Assembly: GCF_030548205.1 (NCBI RefSeq)
Contig: NZ_JAUORV010000020.1
Location: 43,191 to 107,190, forward strand
Source: Aliiglaciecola sp. 3_MG-2023
GTDB taxonomy: Bacteria > Pseudomonadota > Gammaproteobacteria > Enterobacterales > Alteromonadaceae
Length of the DNA: 64,000 nucleotides
Reading direction: 5' to 3'
Shown: piece by piece, positions 19,285 through 29,068 of the stretch
Numbering within the stretch: position 1 is the stretch's first letter
Layout of the letters: each line of letters starts with the position of its first letter
Position numbers and translations under genes: made by a program
Notes under the pieces: generated by a model
What the model was told of the DNA's origin: nothing
Database searches by the model: none
What the model saw: only the letters and a program-made list of their open reading frames with translations

Positions 19285-20793
19285 ATGAAAATCAGTAAGA
19301 CCCCCCTTAAATTCACTTACTACCCTTGGGTATGTATGGGTTTAATGCTATTCGTACTAACTGGCTGTGGCAGTGACGACGACAGTTCAGGTTATATTAA
19401 ATTCTATAATGCATCGGCGAATGCGCCTGGGGTTTACCTCACAGTTGATGAAGATTTAGATAATGACGACGACGATGAAATTGAACTTACCTACAGCGCT
19501 GTGGAGTTTGCAGAAGTCAGTGCAAATAACGAGTTGGATACGGGTAGCTATTATGTTGAATTAGCATGGCAGGATGAAGAAAGTAGTGATCGCAGTGATC
19601 TCGAAATGGTCTATCAGGAACAATTAAGCATCAACTCTGACAGCATTACGTTCCTTGCTATGACGGGCGATATTAGAGACCCCGAGGTACTTAAATTTGA
19701 TATTGAAATTGTCGATGACGATGACGACGATGATGATGATTTGTTTAATCTGCGATTTTTAAATCTGCACCCTGACTACACGTACGTTGACGTATATATG
19801 TCTGCGGATAATGAAACCTTTAATGAAGCGGTATTCGTTAATACAAGCAGTTATAACGAATTGTCTGAAAATATAAAAATGGACCAAGACCAATATATTT
19901 TCTACATCACAGAAGCAGGTAGTGACGAAGTTATTTATACCTCTACTGACCAATCCTATAGCACTGTAAGTCAGTATGTCATTGTATTACGAGAAAATGT
20001 TGGGGTTGGTTCATCACCTTTTGCTATCGATAGTATTGGCACAAATGGCGCAACCTTGTTGAACGATGTTGATTCAGAAGCCACCTTCGGTTTCTATAAC
20101 GGTGTGGCGGAAAGTGAATATTTACCTTACTACGGCGGCTATATCAATATTGATGTCAAATTAGATGACGACTCAGAAATATTGATTGAAAACTTAGGCA
20201 CAGGTGAATTCAGTGATTCCACAACCACTGCGAATGGCGACTATGGATTTGACGTTACGGATAGTTACACTGACGATACATATATCAGCGATGCATTATT
20301 AAGTTTGGAAGAAAATGCCGATAGTACCATCTTCATTTATAACAAGATTGACCCTATTGATGATGATGAAGACGACGACATTGATGAAGACAGTGATGGT
20401 GTAGTTGACGGTTACGAAGCCACAATAAAGTCACTTACAATTACCAAGAGCAACACTTCTAGTATCTATAGCCATGGTATCAAAGTGGTTAACTTATCTG
20501 ATTCTGACGATTTTAGCCGCGTGACATTCTATTTCGTTTTAAATGACGAAATAATTTCTACAGCTGAAAACAAATTATCGGTTCTAGAAACCAGTAGTGG
20601 TTCAGTTTCCTTACTGAATAACACCTACGATATTTTCGCCATCGCCACAATAGACGGTACCGACGTTATTATGGACAGTATGTCGATGACCTTAGATGAA
20701 GACAGCGTGGAACAATTTCTAATATTCGCAGAAAATGAATCTATGCCATCTGGTTATGAAATGACCTTAGTTAACCAATCATCTGACGAGTAA
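19285..20793 (+). CDS. DUF4397-like acidic lipoprotein
   Basis: This is a 502-residue predicted lipoprotein: signal peptide with lipobox LTGC at about residues 25-28, then GSDDDSSGYIKFYNASANAPGVYLTVD, which resembles the start of a DUF4397 domain. The beta-rich repeats that follow contain Asp/Glu runs (near residues 145-152 and 355-370) that could bind calcium. GGAG precedes the ATG. Function is unknown; the family is mostly extracytoplasmic. It may be co-transcribed with the DUF3466 gene 130 bases downstream, although a hairpin lies between them. Confidence 0.7.
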   Translation: MKISKTPLKFTYYPWVCMGLMLFVLTGCGSDDDSSGYIKFYNASANAPGVYLTVDEDLDNDDDDEIELTYSAVEFAEVSANNELDTGSYYVELAWQDEESSDRSDLEMVYQEQLSINSDSITFLAMTGDIRDPEVLKFDIEIVDDDDDDDDDLFNLRFLNLHPDYTYVDVYMSADNETFNEAVFVNTSSYNELSENIKMDQDQYIFYITEAGSDEVIYTSTDQSYSTVSQYVIVLRENVGVGSSPFAIDSIGTNGATLLNDVDSEATFGFYNGVAESEYLPYYGGYINIDVKLDDDSEILIENLGTGEFSDSTTTANGDYGFDVTDSYTDDTYISDALLSLEENADSTIFIYNKIDPIDDDEDDDIDEDSDGVVDGYEATIKSLTITKSNTSSIYSHGIKVVNLSDSDDFSRVTFYFVLNDEIISTAENKLSVLETSSGSVSLLNNTYDIFAIATIDGTDVIMDSMSMTLDEDSVEQFLIFAENESMPSGYEMTLVNQSSDE

Positions 20794-20839
20794 TCTGACA
20801 ACAGCTCGCTAGTAAACATCACAACAATTCCCTTTTAAT

Positions 20840-20864
20840 GCAGGCACAACAATATTGTGCCTGC
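20840..20864. terminator. Strong hairpin without a clear T-run
   Basis: GCAGGCACAA at 20840-20849 pairs with TTGTGCCTGC at 20855-20864 around a CAATA loop. It follows the DUF4397 stop by about 45 bases. No T-run follows, so it may be an attenuating or mRNA-stabilising hairpin rather than a full terminator. Confidence 0.5.
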
Positions 20865-20923
20865 CATAGGGCTTATCTGAAATTTGCTTGCGGGCTAGCT
20901 AAAAGTAGTAAACAGGAAATTCA

Positions 20924-22600
20924 ATGAAAAAAATCCGACTTGTACTAGCGTTGTCCTGCTCCATGATATTGGGTTTTAAGGTCTATGCTGCACAATACGA
21001 AGTGATAGAGTTACCCGTTACCGAATTAGGTAATAGCACGTCTCCCACAGATATTAATAGTATTGGAGAGGTTACGGTCAATCTAGTAACTAAATACAAT
21101 CCCCCGATTGATATATCGCTACTCGATTTTGACGCATTGTCTGCTTATCTAACCGATGTTGAGTCGGCAAAAGTAGGTGATTTCAACGACGAGGATTACG
21201 CATTTCTGTACAGTTATATTCAATCATTTGCTGAGAATCAGTTATATCAACAAATTGCAGCTCAAAATGCGTTTATTGCTACTGAATCAGACAGTGAAGA
21301 GTTGCATGGTTTTGACACTTTTGACTCGGTAACAGATGATTACAGCAATAGTGCATACGTTAGCGCACAAGGGATCAACGATTTTGGCTACGCGGTAGGA
21401 TTCAGCCATGATGGGTTTTACACCGTCGATTACATCAATGATGATATTGACGATGTCACTTATGTATTGAATGACTTTTATGTCAGAGGGTTTGCATACA
21501 TTGACGGCGATACCGTTGACTTACCACCACCCGAAACAACCGCTGGAGGTTTAAGCTACGCTTATGATATCAATGACAGCAACCAAGTGGTTGGGTTTGG
21601 TACGACTGAATTAGTATCTGATGAGTTTGCACAAAGTGTAGAAGACTGCGCAGATGATGATGCCAGGGCAGATGTACCTGAAGAGTCATGTTTACGTAGT
21701 CTAAGTGTTGAACTTAGCAGTAGCGTTTCGACAATTTCTCAAAGCAGAGGCATCATTTGGCAAGTAGATGAACGAGGAAGCGTAACCGATACTTATGTTT
21801 TACCTATGCTTATCGAACCTGACAGTGACGATGAAACAATTTATAGCAGCACTGCAGTCGCCATCAACGATTATGGTGTCGCCGTGGGAGAATCACCTGC
21901 CTACTACCTTGATGGCACAACCATAACCACTGCCGCCGCTATCTATATAGATGATGAAGCGAGCACGATCAATGAAGATGAATATGTTTACTCTAGCACT
22001 GCAACAGCCATAAATAATGACAATATCGTGGTTGGTTATGCATCAAAATTGGTAAACGGCAGTTTGGTGAATAAATTCTTCGTTCACGATGTGGATGCAG
22101 ATGTCACCGAGTATCCAGATGATTTTTATACCTCAGCCAACAGCTATGCTACGGGGATTAATGATCAAAACATGATTATCGGTTATGGCGATTCTGAACT
22201 CACCACATCAGGCTCTAGTCGTACCGGGGCTTTTCTATATGATTATAGAAATGATATTTTCAATGAAATTAATACTTTAATAGAGTGTAATAGTGCCTAC
22301 AACATCGTAGAGGCCCATGAAATCAATGATGATAATATCATAGTTGCCACCGCCACAGTGACAGAGGCTAGTCGCAATCTATCAGGTGAAATTATTTATG
22401 ATGATTATGGTGCTGAAGTGGAAACTACCCGTTATGTAGCAGTAAAACTCGAACCCATTTCCGGGGGATCAATAGATAATTGTGATGCCCTTGAAGAAGA
22501 AGTAGAACGCCAAGGCGGCAGCTTGTTTTGGTTATTTTTGCTCGCTCCTATTGTGTTACTGCGATTTTATCCCTTTAAAAAACTTAGACTGAATATATAG
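20924..22600 (+). CDS. DUF3466-family exported protein with GlyGly-CTERM tail
   Basis: The 558-residue protein has a signal peptide (about 1-22) and repeated INDxxxxVG-type units (GINDFGYAVGFS, DINDSNQVVGFG, AINDYGVAVGES, AINNDNIVVGYA, GINDQNMIIGYG). These suggest a beta-propeller-like or solenoid fold as in DUF3466. The C-terminus QGGSLFWLFLLAPIVLLR, then basic residues, is a GlyGly-CTERM-type sorting signal: Gly-Gly-Ser, one membrane helix, positive tail. Such tails are recognised by rhombosortase in Vibrio and Shewanella. The role is unknown; it is probably surface or secreted. AGGAAA precedes the ATG. Confidence 0.82.
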   Translation: MKKIRLVLALSCSMILGFKVYAAQYEVIELPVTELGNSTSPTDINSIGEVTVNLVTKYNPPIDISLLDFDALSAYLTDVESAKVGDFNDEDYAFLYSYIQSFAENQLYQQIAAQNAFIATESDSEELHGFDTFDSVTDDYSNSAYVSAQGINDFGYAVGFSHDGFYTVDYINDDIDDVTYVLNDFYVRGFAYIDGDTVDLPPPETTAGGLSYAYDINDSNQVVGFGTTELVSDEFAQSVEDCADDDARADVPEESCLRSLSVELSSSVSTISQSRGIIWQVDERGSVTDTYVLPMLIEPDSDDETIYSSTAVAINDYGVAVGESPAYYLDGTTITTAAAIYIDDEASTINEDEYVYSSTATAINNDNIVVGYASKLVNGSLVNKFFVHDVDADVTEYPDDFYTSANSYATGINDQNMIIGYGDSELTTSGSSRTGAFLYDYRNDIFNEINTLIECNSAYNIVEAHEINDDNIIVATATVTEASRNLSGEIIYDDYGAEVETTRYVAVKLEPISGGSIDNCDALEEEVERQGGSLFWLFLLAPIVLLRFYPFKKLRLNI

Positions 22601-22611
22601 TTATATTGCAT

Positions 22612-22650
22612 ATTGTAGTGCAGACAGAGGTTTGCACTACAATCCTGCCT
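22612..22650 (+). terminator. Rho-independent terminator after the DUF3466 gene
   Basis: ATTGTAGTGCA at 22612-22622 pairs perfectly with TGCACTACAAT at 22633-22643. It is followed by CCTGCCTTTTC, a weak T-rich tail. Confidence 0.7.
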
Positions 22651-22786
22651 TTTCTTTCTATTTCGATTTTCGATTAAACAGGCCATTTTAAAAATATAGT
22701 GCAATGGTAACTTTTCAAACGCTATTTGCTTGGATTTTCATGTAAAATCTTCAACCTATCTATTCAATCAATAAAAAGTATCTAGC

Positions 22787-23296
22787 ATGTTTAAATACTG
22801 CCCTAAATGTCAAAGTTCAGATATCAGTTTTGAAGGTCAGCGTTATTGGGATTGTGGCAATTGCGATTTCGTGTATTTTCATAATACCGCCGCCGGCGTT
22901 GCTGGATTGATAAAATATCGCAATCAACTGCTTTTCACTGTTCGTGCAAAAAATCCCGAACAAGGAAAACTAGACTTACCTGGAGGGTTTGTAGACTACC
23001 ATGAGACCCTAGAACAAGGCCTAAGTAGAGAGTTAACGGAAGAGTTAAGCTTAACGATTGCTCCTCAAAAGTGGCAATATTTTTGTTCTTTCCCAAATCA
23101 ATATCTATATAAGAACATCAATTACCACACCATAGATAGTGTGTTTGCATGTGAGCTAGACCAAAAACCAGAAGTGCAATTAGAAAAAGCTGAAATACAG
23201 GAAGCTCGTTGGATAGCGCTAGATGAAATCGACGTCAGTAAAATTGCTTTTCCGTCATTGGCCAACGCCGTAACACAGTTTATCGAAATGGAATAA
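22787..23296 (+). CDS. Nudix hydrolase with N-terminal zinc ribbon
   Basis: This 169-residue protein starts with a zinc ribbon (CPKC near residue 5, CGNC near residue 25) followed by a Nudix domain. The Nudix box is GGFVDYHETLEQGLSRELTE followed by ELSL, matching GX5EX7REUXEE except that the usual glycine near the end is serine. Nudix enzymes cleave nucleoside-diphosphate-linked compounds such as NADH, ADP-ribose or damaged nucleotides; the zinc ribbon recalls NudC but the protein is shorter. It appears monocistronic. The substrate is not determinable. Confidence 0.88.
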   Translation: MFKYCPKCQSSDISFEGQRYWDCGNCDFVYFHNTAAGVAGLIKYRNQLLFTVRAKNPEQGKLDLPGGFVDYHETLEQGLSRELTEELSLTIAPQKWQYFCSFPNQYLYKNINYHTIDSVFACELDQKPEVQLEKAEIQEARWIALDEIDVSKIAFPSLANAVTQFIEME

Positions 23297-23456
23297 AAAT
23301 GCGCCTACATCCTGCTATACCACGGCAAATTCTGAATCCATAGAATAATTTCACCGCAGGTGATACCGAGCCAAGCACCATTTCGTGAGAGAAATATAAA
23401 TGATTTAAACCTTTGGCAATTCACCCACAATGGATATCAATACTCAGGGCTAAATT

Positions 23457-24968
23457 TTAGTTGTTTTTTGTCAGTTTACTGGCCTGTATTGCTAGCCCTT
23501 CGCACACAGAATTAAATGCATCACCTTCCATAACCGGTAAATGGGGCAACATTACTTCCTGAAGCTCCTTTCTGACAATCGGTGACAAACTCATACCGCC
23601 TGTAATAAACAACATTTCAGGGGGCTCACTGCTAATGTCTAAACACTGAGTGACTAAACGTTTCACTCTGCGCATCCAAGTTTGCATCGAACGATTCAAA
23701 TCAGTCAGAGTAATATTAACATCGTAATCTGGCTCAATGTAATGCAGTGGCAGAGTCACTTCATCTTTAGAAGATAGCAATTCTTTTGCTAAACGCGAGG
23801 AGTTGACAAGTCTAGCTGACAATTTTTGTTCTTGTACTATCAACAACCTTTCCAACAATCTCGGATCTTTGGTAATAGACATGGTTTGTGCGATTTCTAA
23901 CCCATAATCTTCAGAGAAAAACCGATTAAGTTTCGCAATGTCATCAACGGCACACATATCTGAAAAATAGGTAGGTGGTATAGGTAATCCGCTTTGGGTT
24001 AACAAATCCTGCCCCATGGTCGGTGCAATGGATTTTACAATGAGGTTTTTGTCACACTCCATTCCTCCCAAGCGCGTACCTGTCACCGCAAGTACGTCTT
24101 GTTGACGGTCTAGGTTCGTGCGTTTTTGAGGGGATAATTTAATGCAACACACATCGGTCGTCCCACCGCCAATATCCACCACCAGCACATTGGTTGGTTT
24201 ATCTAGGGTTCGTTCAATTTGATATGCCGCGGCAATGGGTTCTTCGAGAAATTCAACTTGTTTAAAGCCTGCTTTTTGCGCCGCTTGGGTCATAATTTCA
24301 ATGGCTTGATTGTTTCCAGCATCGCCTCGAGTACCGTGAAACTTAACAGGTCTTCCAATAACCGCTGTATCCACAGAAGTTTGTAATTGTTTTTCAGCAC
24401 TTAGGCGAAAGAATTCCAATTGTTTCGCTATAATGCCGACGAATGCTTGCTGCTGACCGGCAATCAAGGTGGCTCCCAAAAAGTTCTTGGGTGAATAAAT
24501 AAGACGCCCCTTTTCCGGCATTTTTAAATAACGTTTGAAACCCTCTTCACCGAATGCGAATTTGCCTGTTTCAACGAGTTGCTGTAAGGATAAATCTTGC
24601 ACGGTCATGTCTTTCAGCAACAGTTGAATAGCCTTACGCTGCAGCGCTGGCAAGTTGTGTAATTCGCCCCGCAAGTCATCTATTTTTTCACTGTAAATCC
24701 GCTGCTCTCTTGGATCTGCAGCTTCATAGTAGCTTTGCTTGGCTTTTTCAATCTGGTCATTTACCGCACGTTTAATTTGCGCGACTTTTGCTTCAATAAT
24801 TCCAATGGGTGGCAAGGGTAAATCGTCTTCATAATAAATAAAGACTGAGGATCGAATCTTATTAGCTGCATCAAGATCAGGGTCAAGTTTGATAAATTGG
24901 TGTTTCTTACCATCAAAAAAAACTACCTCGGAATTTGAGGTGCCATAATCTATACCAATCGCTGCCAT
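23457..24968 (-). CDS. yegD: YegD-like Hsp70-family protein
   Basis: This 503-residue actin/Hsp70-fold ATPase has the phosphate-1 motif IGIDYGTSNSEVVFF at the N-terminus and the phosphate-2 motif VVDIGGGTTDVC near residue 265. It resembles E. coli YegD, an uncharacterised Hsp70 relative that lacks a full DnaK substrate-binding lid. A charged helical insertion at about residues 55-105 matches the YegD group. The cytoplasmic role is unknown. It stands alone, between a Nudix gene (convergent) and a cupin gene. Confidence 0.85.
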   Translation of the reverse strand: MAAIGIDYGTSNSEVVFFDGKKHQFIKLDPDLDAANKIRSSVFIYYEDDLPLPPIGIIEAKVAQIKRAVNDQIEKAKQSYYEAADPREQRIYSEKIDDLRGELHNLPALQRKAIQLLLKDMTVQDLSLQQLVETGKFAFGEEGFKRYLKMPEKGRLIYSPKNFLGATLIAGQQQAFVGIIAKQLEFFRLSAEKQLQTSVDTAVIGRPVKFHGTRGDAGNNQAIEIMTQAAQKAGFKQVEFLEEPIAAAYQIERTLDKPTNVLVVDIGGGTTDVCCIKLSPQKRTNLDRQQDVLAVTGTRLGGMECDKNLIVKSIAPTMGQDLLTQSGLPIPPTYFSDMCAVDDIAKLNRFFSEDYGLEIAQTMSITKDPRLLERLLIVQEQKLSARLVNSSRLAKELLSSKDEVTLPLHYIEPDYDVNITLTDLNRSMQTWMRRVKRLVTQCLDISSEPPEMLFITGGMSLSPIVRKELQEVMLPHLPVMEGDAFNSVCEGLAIQASKLTKNN

Positions 24969-25083
24969 TTGAGTCCAACACTAGTGAAAAATAAAGTCGC
25001 GGATTGTAATGTAAAATGCGTTATTGTTCATCTATTGTTTGTCACTTAAACGTTATCCAAATACGGAGATTTATTTAACCCCC

Positions 25084-25524
25084 TTAAACAAAGGTGACCT
25101 TATGGCGCTCACCAATGTCTGGCATTTTGTACAGATCATCAGGCATGGTTTTTACGCGATCGTTAATTTCCTGAAAGAACGAATGGGAATGACTGGGAGA
25201 TTCAAACGTAATGAGCAACCCTTCTTCATCTGATAAACCAGTAAATCCATGCACGTGATTAGCCGGAACCAAGGCATAGTCACCAGGATTCATTCGCGTG
25301 ATTGTGTCACCTAAACGCAGTTCAACTTGCCCTTGTAAAACATAGAAGCTTTCGTCCCAAGGATGTGAATGAGGAGGGGCGCCTAGCCCCTTAGGGACGG
25401 TATTGAGCATACTGGAGTAACGGCCGTTGGTTTCTTCTGCGGTGCATAAAAACTTTAGTCTCATCCCTAGAACAGCTAACCAGTTTTCGTCACTCGCATG
25501 TTTAATTATAGATCTCGACTCCAT
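25084..25524 (-). CDS. Cupin-domain protein
   Basis: This is a 146-residue single-domain cupin. Motif 1 is PPHSHPWDESFYVLQGQVEL (HxH, E and G present) and motif 2 is PANHVHGFTG, so a metal site is likely. AGGAG precedes the ATG. It is divergent from a TetR gene, with direct repeats in the shared promoter, which suggests it is the TetR target. Enzymatic dioxygenase/isomerase or small-molecule-binding roles are all possible. Confidence 0.85.
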   Translation of the reverse strand: MESRSIIKHASDENWLAVLGMRLKFLCTAEETNGRYSSMLNTVPKGLGAPPHSHPWDESFYVLQGQVELRLGDTITRMNPGDYALVPANHVHGFTGLSDEEGLLITFESPSHSHSFFQEINDRVKTMPDDLYKMPDIGERHKVTFV

Positions 25525-25544
25525 CTGATATGCTCCTATTCTAG

Positions 25545-25587
25545 ATATTAGCCAGTATAAACTTTAATCAGTATAAATATTAGACAG
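25545..25587. promoter_or_regulatory. Direct-repeat operator between the cupin and tetR genes
   Basis: ATATTAGCCAG at 25545-25555 and ATATTAGACAG at 25577-25587 are 32 bases apart, about three helical turns. CAGTATAAA occurs at 25553-25561 and 25569-25577, 16 bases apart. The block fills the cupin/tetR promoter region and is a good candidate for the TetR binding site. Confidence 0.5.
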
Positions 25588-25619
25588 ATGTCAGTACCTA
25601 TGTCAAGATTACATTATAA

Positions 25620-26222
25620 ATGACAAACCACTTAGATCCGATGACGACTTTGCAGCAAAAAAAAATGGAATTTACCCGTAACCTAATCTTGGACGCGGCA
25701 TGTGAATTAACACATGAACTAGATGTTGATGAAATTAGTTTTAAGAAAGTTGCTCAACATGCAAATATTTCTGAGCGCACAATATTTAGATACTTTGAGA
25801 GTCGAGATACTTTTTTAAATGAACTCACAGCACTGCTTTATCAGCAATTGGCGTTGCCCATGTTGCCAACAACAATAAATCAGCTGCCCGACTACATTTC
25901 GCATTTTTATACTAAACTGGACAGCCAACCTAGACAGGTTCTGGTTTTGTTAAAAGGTGAGGTTTTTCAACGTGTTTTGTCAACCACGGCAAAACAACGA
26001 CTGACTGAATTAACCCAGCTGCTAACTGAAGCTTATCCCCATGCTGCGGAACAAGAAATTGTCAGGACTGCCGCCAATATTCGCTATAACTTAAGCGCAT
26101 CTAGCTGGCGTTATTATCGCGTGTATTTTGAATTTGATCTAAAGACTTGTATTGAATGCACGCAGATGCTGGTTGCTCAATCCCTCCAGCATCTGCATAA
26201 AGTGAACCTTGATACTAATTAG
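25620..26222 (+). CDS. TetR-family transcriptional regulator
   Basis: This 200-residue regulator has an N-terminal HTH (about residues 17-62, including FKKVAQHANISERTIFRYFESRDTFLNEL) and a variable ligand-binding C-terminal domain. It overlaps the 3' end of the convergent M24 peptidase by 8 bases. It probably represses itself and the divergent cupin gene through the repeats at 25545-25587. The inducer is unknown. A second ATG, at MTTLQQ, is an alternative start. Confidence 0.88.
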   Translation: MTNHLDPMTTLQQKKMEFTRNLILDAACELTHELDVDEISFKKVAQHANISERTIFRYFESRDTFLNELTALLYQQLALPMLPTTINQLPDYISHFYTKLDSQPRQVLVLLKGEVFQRVLSTTAKQRLTELTQLLTEAYPHAAEQEIVRTAANIRYNLSASSWRYYRVYFEFDLKTCIECTQMLVAQSLQHLHKVNLDTN

Positions 26223-27507
26223 ATTTAATCAATATAAGTTCTTGTTGCACAGGAATTAAATACTCAGCTCCGTCTTTGGTAATTTGTACCATTTCCTCAA
26301 CCGATATGGTTTTAGGTTGACCATCGTCTAATGACCAGCTATAAAATCCATCAAAAGCAAAGGTCATGCCTTCAGCTAAGGTTCGTAAAGAAGCGGGTCG
26401 CACGCTGACAGCCCTTGAACCACCCAGGTTAGGTCCAGTGTCGTGGGCAACATATCCCACTGGATGCCCGGTACTCCACATCAATGGTATAGAGCCGGTG
26501 GCTTCCATCACTTTGCGCTGTGCGGTATCTACATCAATCCCTCTAACACCAGGTTTCATTGCAGTAAACGCGGCATTTTGTCCTTGTTTAGCATTTTTCC
26601 AATAGCGTTGTATATCTGCTGGCGCAGCACTTTCACCGTCTTTTAATACATAAGCAAAGCGTTGAATGTCAGTTACCCAGCGATCGTAAACACGAATACC
26701 AAAATCAGTTTGAATCACATCTCCAGGCTGAATAATTTTGTCGGTTGGGTGGGAGTGTCCACGATCTGAACCTGAATTGATATTCGGATTTTGCGCTGCC
26801 GCCCAACCGTCTGTTACACCCGCTTCTCGCATTTTCATTTTAAGAAAACGAGCCACATCGGCATCGGTGGTGACCCCAGGTATAACTTGCTGATAAGCCT
26901 CAACCTGCCATTGCGCAGTCAACACTGCAGCCTTGCGCATAATATCAATTTCCGCTGGTAGCTTGATGGACAGCCATTGATAAATGACCTCTTCAGCTGA
27001 GGTTAAACGTTGCGTAAACTTCGCGCCTAAGGCTTTGGTTAATTGTTGATACTGGGTGAAACTTATTCCATCGGCTTGAGCATTTTTAGTCGACATATTA
27101 ATTGCGATATTGGCAAAGTTCTTTTCGATAATAAAATTCGCAGCGGTTTGAATGGCCGATCCATTTCGTTCCACTGAAACCACTTCATCCAATAAATTGA
27201 CATCTTTGAGGGCGGTAGATTCACCCGCCGGCGAGAACGCCATTGAATGGAATTGATTCTTGTGGTTATAGAATAAAAACACTGCAGTTTGACCCGCATT
27301 CTCACAACCCACATGGTCAGCCAGCGGGTCATTGTTATTCTCTCGACAAATCACCAACCAAGCATCAACCTCTGCTTTTGCCAGTGCTGATGGCAGCAAT
27401 GTGGCAATTCGCTGTTTACGGATCTCTGGCCACGGAGATGGGTCTGAAAATTGAGCAAATGCAAAAAACGGCAACCACAATACAAATAACACACTAATTA
27501 ATTTCAC
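26215..27507 (-). CDS. Exported M24-family metallopeptidase (Xaa-Pro aminopeptidase-like)
   Basis: The 430-residue protein has a GTG start preceded by AAGGA and a signal peptide ending near FAFAQ. The N-terminal half is the creatinase-like domain. The C-terminal M24 pita-bread domain keeps the metal-ligand positions TDFG, VTDIQR, GHPVGY and SVEEM. The usual glutamate of the IEPG-type motif is aspartate in FAFDGFY. M24 proteins remove N-terminal residues before proline or hydrolyse related amides. A periplasmic location is expected. It stands alone, convergent with tetR. Confidence 0.85.
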   Translation of the reverse strand: MKLISVLFVLWLPFFAFAQFSDPSPWPEIRKQRIATLLPSALAKAEVDAWLVICRENNNDPLADHVGCENAGQTAVFLFYNHKNQFHSMAFSPAGESTALKDVNLLDEVVSVERNGSAIQTAANFIIEKNFANIAINMSTKNAQADGISFTQYQQLTKALGAKFTQRLTSAEEVIYQWLSIKLPAEIDIMRKAAVLTAQWQVEAYQQVIPGVTTDADVARFLKMKMREAGVTDGWAAAQNPNINSGSDRGHSHPTDKIIQPGDVIQTDFGIRVYDRWVTDIQRFAYVLKDGESAAPADIQRYWKNAKQGQNAAFTAMKPGVRGIDVDTAQRKVMEATGSIPLMWSTGHPVGYVAHDTGPNLGGSRAVSVRPASLRTLAEGMTFAFDGFYSWSLDDGQPKTISVEEMVQITKDGAEYLIPVQQELILIKSN

Positions 27508-27637
27508 TTTTTTATTATTCCTTTTGGTTCAATTAGTTGTGACAAAATTAACCTGCAGAAGCATAAATATAATGACTGAACTATGCAACCAGCATCACGT
27601 GTATTGGAAATTTTCAAACAAGAGTAGATCCTCTGTG

Positions 27638-29068
27638 TCATTTGTCAGCTAAGGTTGCTTGATTATCATTAACTAACCCTGCCTGTTGCAAAGACTCCGC
27701 GAGTAAATCAATAAATGCAGGGACATCAAAATACGAGGTATGTATTAACTCCTGCCAATTGATACTATCACTCAATTCGGTGCGAATATCTGGTGTGGCA
27801 TCGGCATTTTCAGACATGCCTAACACTAAGCGCACTTTATGTAGGGTTTTAATCGCATTTTTCTCGCTGTGCTGACGTAACGGATCTGCAATTGAATCAC
27901 CAAGAAAATCACACTTGTGCTCAAATTCAGGAGGGTGCGAACTGATTGCATGGACATCTTCTTTCAATAAATCATCACCCCATGCGCGTTTCTGAATGGA
28001 TGCCCAAACAATTTTGTTCAGTATATAAGCCAAAGGGCGACCAAATAAGTGGGCGAATACACTCAATAGTTTGGTAAGAATCCATGTTATGGGAATCCAA
28101 ATAAGCAAAATTTCAAATGCAATTGAAAAAGTAATACCGCCAATACTAAAACCTTCAGAGCCATCCTCAGATGTGAGAAAATAATTGAGCATGTCACCGC
28201 TATTAAAAGCCAAATCAAAAGCAAAGATCAAACCAATCAAAATAACTAACCCAAATTGAAAGCTGGCAACAACGGGGAGTAGAAATGTACTTGGAATAAT
28301 CGGTGCACTTATATTTTGCACGTTACTAAGTGCGCTAATCGCTTCGTCTTCTTTATGCCACAATCCACACCACAAATTACTGTACAGCGCTTCTACTCGT
28401 TTCTTCTGTTTTTTCGTAAACCAACTTTTTCTCCGACGTTCATATAACCACAGGCAAGCATAAGTAATCACTCCATAAAGTGTCATTGCATGACCTAGCG
28501 TTACTATATTTTGGTTAACTTCAGTTTTAAATAACGCCATAAGCATGATCCAGAACCCCAACACCAAAGACACAATACCCGTTGTGTAAATAGTTAATCC
28601 TATGCTTCTAAGGCGTTGAAATAGAAACGTATTTGGTCTGTAATCTAGAAAAGGAGTGCCAACGGTACACCACACTTTAAGCCGTTTAAAAGGGGTTTTA
28701 TTGTCAACTGATTTCAACAAGGCATTATAAATAACCGAGCCCCCATGACTATGTCCAATTAGATAGTAATCTTGCTCAGCTTCGTCATAGGATGCTAACT
28801 GTTTTGCTAGTGCAGAGCCTGCATCTCGCCTTTTATCTTCGCTGTTAGGACCATTTTCCCATTGAAACGGTACTATTTCGACTTGATTAGGATCCAGGTC
28901 TAGTCGTTTTTGTAATTCGTCCATAAACACACTGCCAAGTTGCCACCACTTATCTCCTGAGCTAGTGATATCGCCCGCCCCAGTGCCATGGACAGTTACG
29001 AGCTTAATAGGTATGTGGTTGTGAAGTAACTCTCCACCGCTCTCTTTTGGGTTGTTTTTATTAAACAC
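27638..29068 (-). CDS. Membrane-anchored alpha/beta-hydrolase-like protein
   Basis: The 476-residue protein has a GTG start after AAGGATGG. The N-terminal 150 residues look like an alpha/beta hydrolase: oxyanion-type VTVHGTG near residue 27 and nucleophile elbow GHSHGG with S107. About four hydrophobic segments follow (about 157-180, 190-209, 255-285 and 305-340). The hydrophilic C-terminus contains DFLGDSIADPL and HKVRLVLGM. It could be a membrane lipase or esterase, or a Toll-like effector-type hydrolase; I do not recognise a named family. It has no operon partner. Confidence 0.6.
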   Translation of the reverse strand: MFNKNNPKESGGELLHNHIPIKLVTVHGTGAGDITSSGDKWWQLGSVFMDELQKRLDLDPNQVEIVPFQWENGPNSEDKRRDAGSALAKQLASYDEAEQDYYLIGHSHGGSVIYNALLKSVDNKTPFKRLKVWCTVGTPFLDYRPNTFLFQRLRSIGLTIYTTGIVSLVLGFWIMLMALFKTEVNQNIVTLGHAMTLYGVITYACLWLYERRRKSWFTKKQKKRVEALYSNLWCGLWHKEDEAISALSNVQNISAPIIPSTFLLPVVASFQFGLVILIGLIFAFDLAFNSGDMLNYFLTSEDGSEGFSIGGITFSIAFEILLIWIPITWILTKLLSVFAHLFGRPLAYILNKIVWASIQKRAWGDDLLKEDVHAISSHPPEFEHKCDFLGDSIADPLRQHSEKNAIKTLHKVRLVLGMSENADATPDIRTELSDSINWQELIHTSYFDVPAFIDLLAESLQQAGLVNDNQATLADK

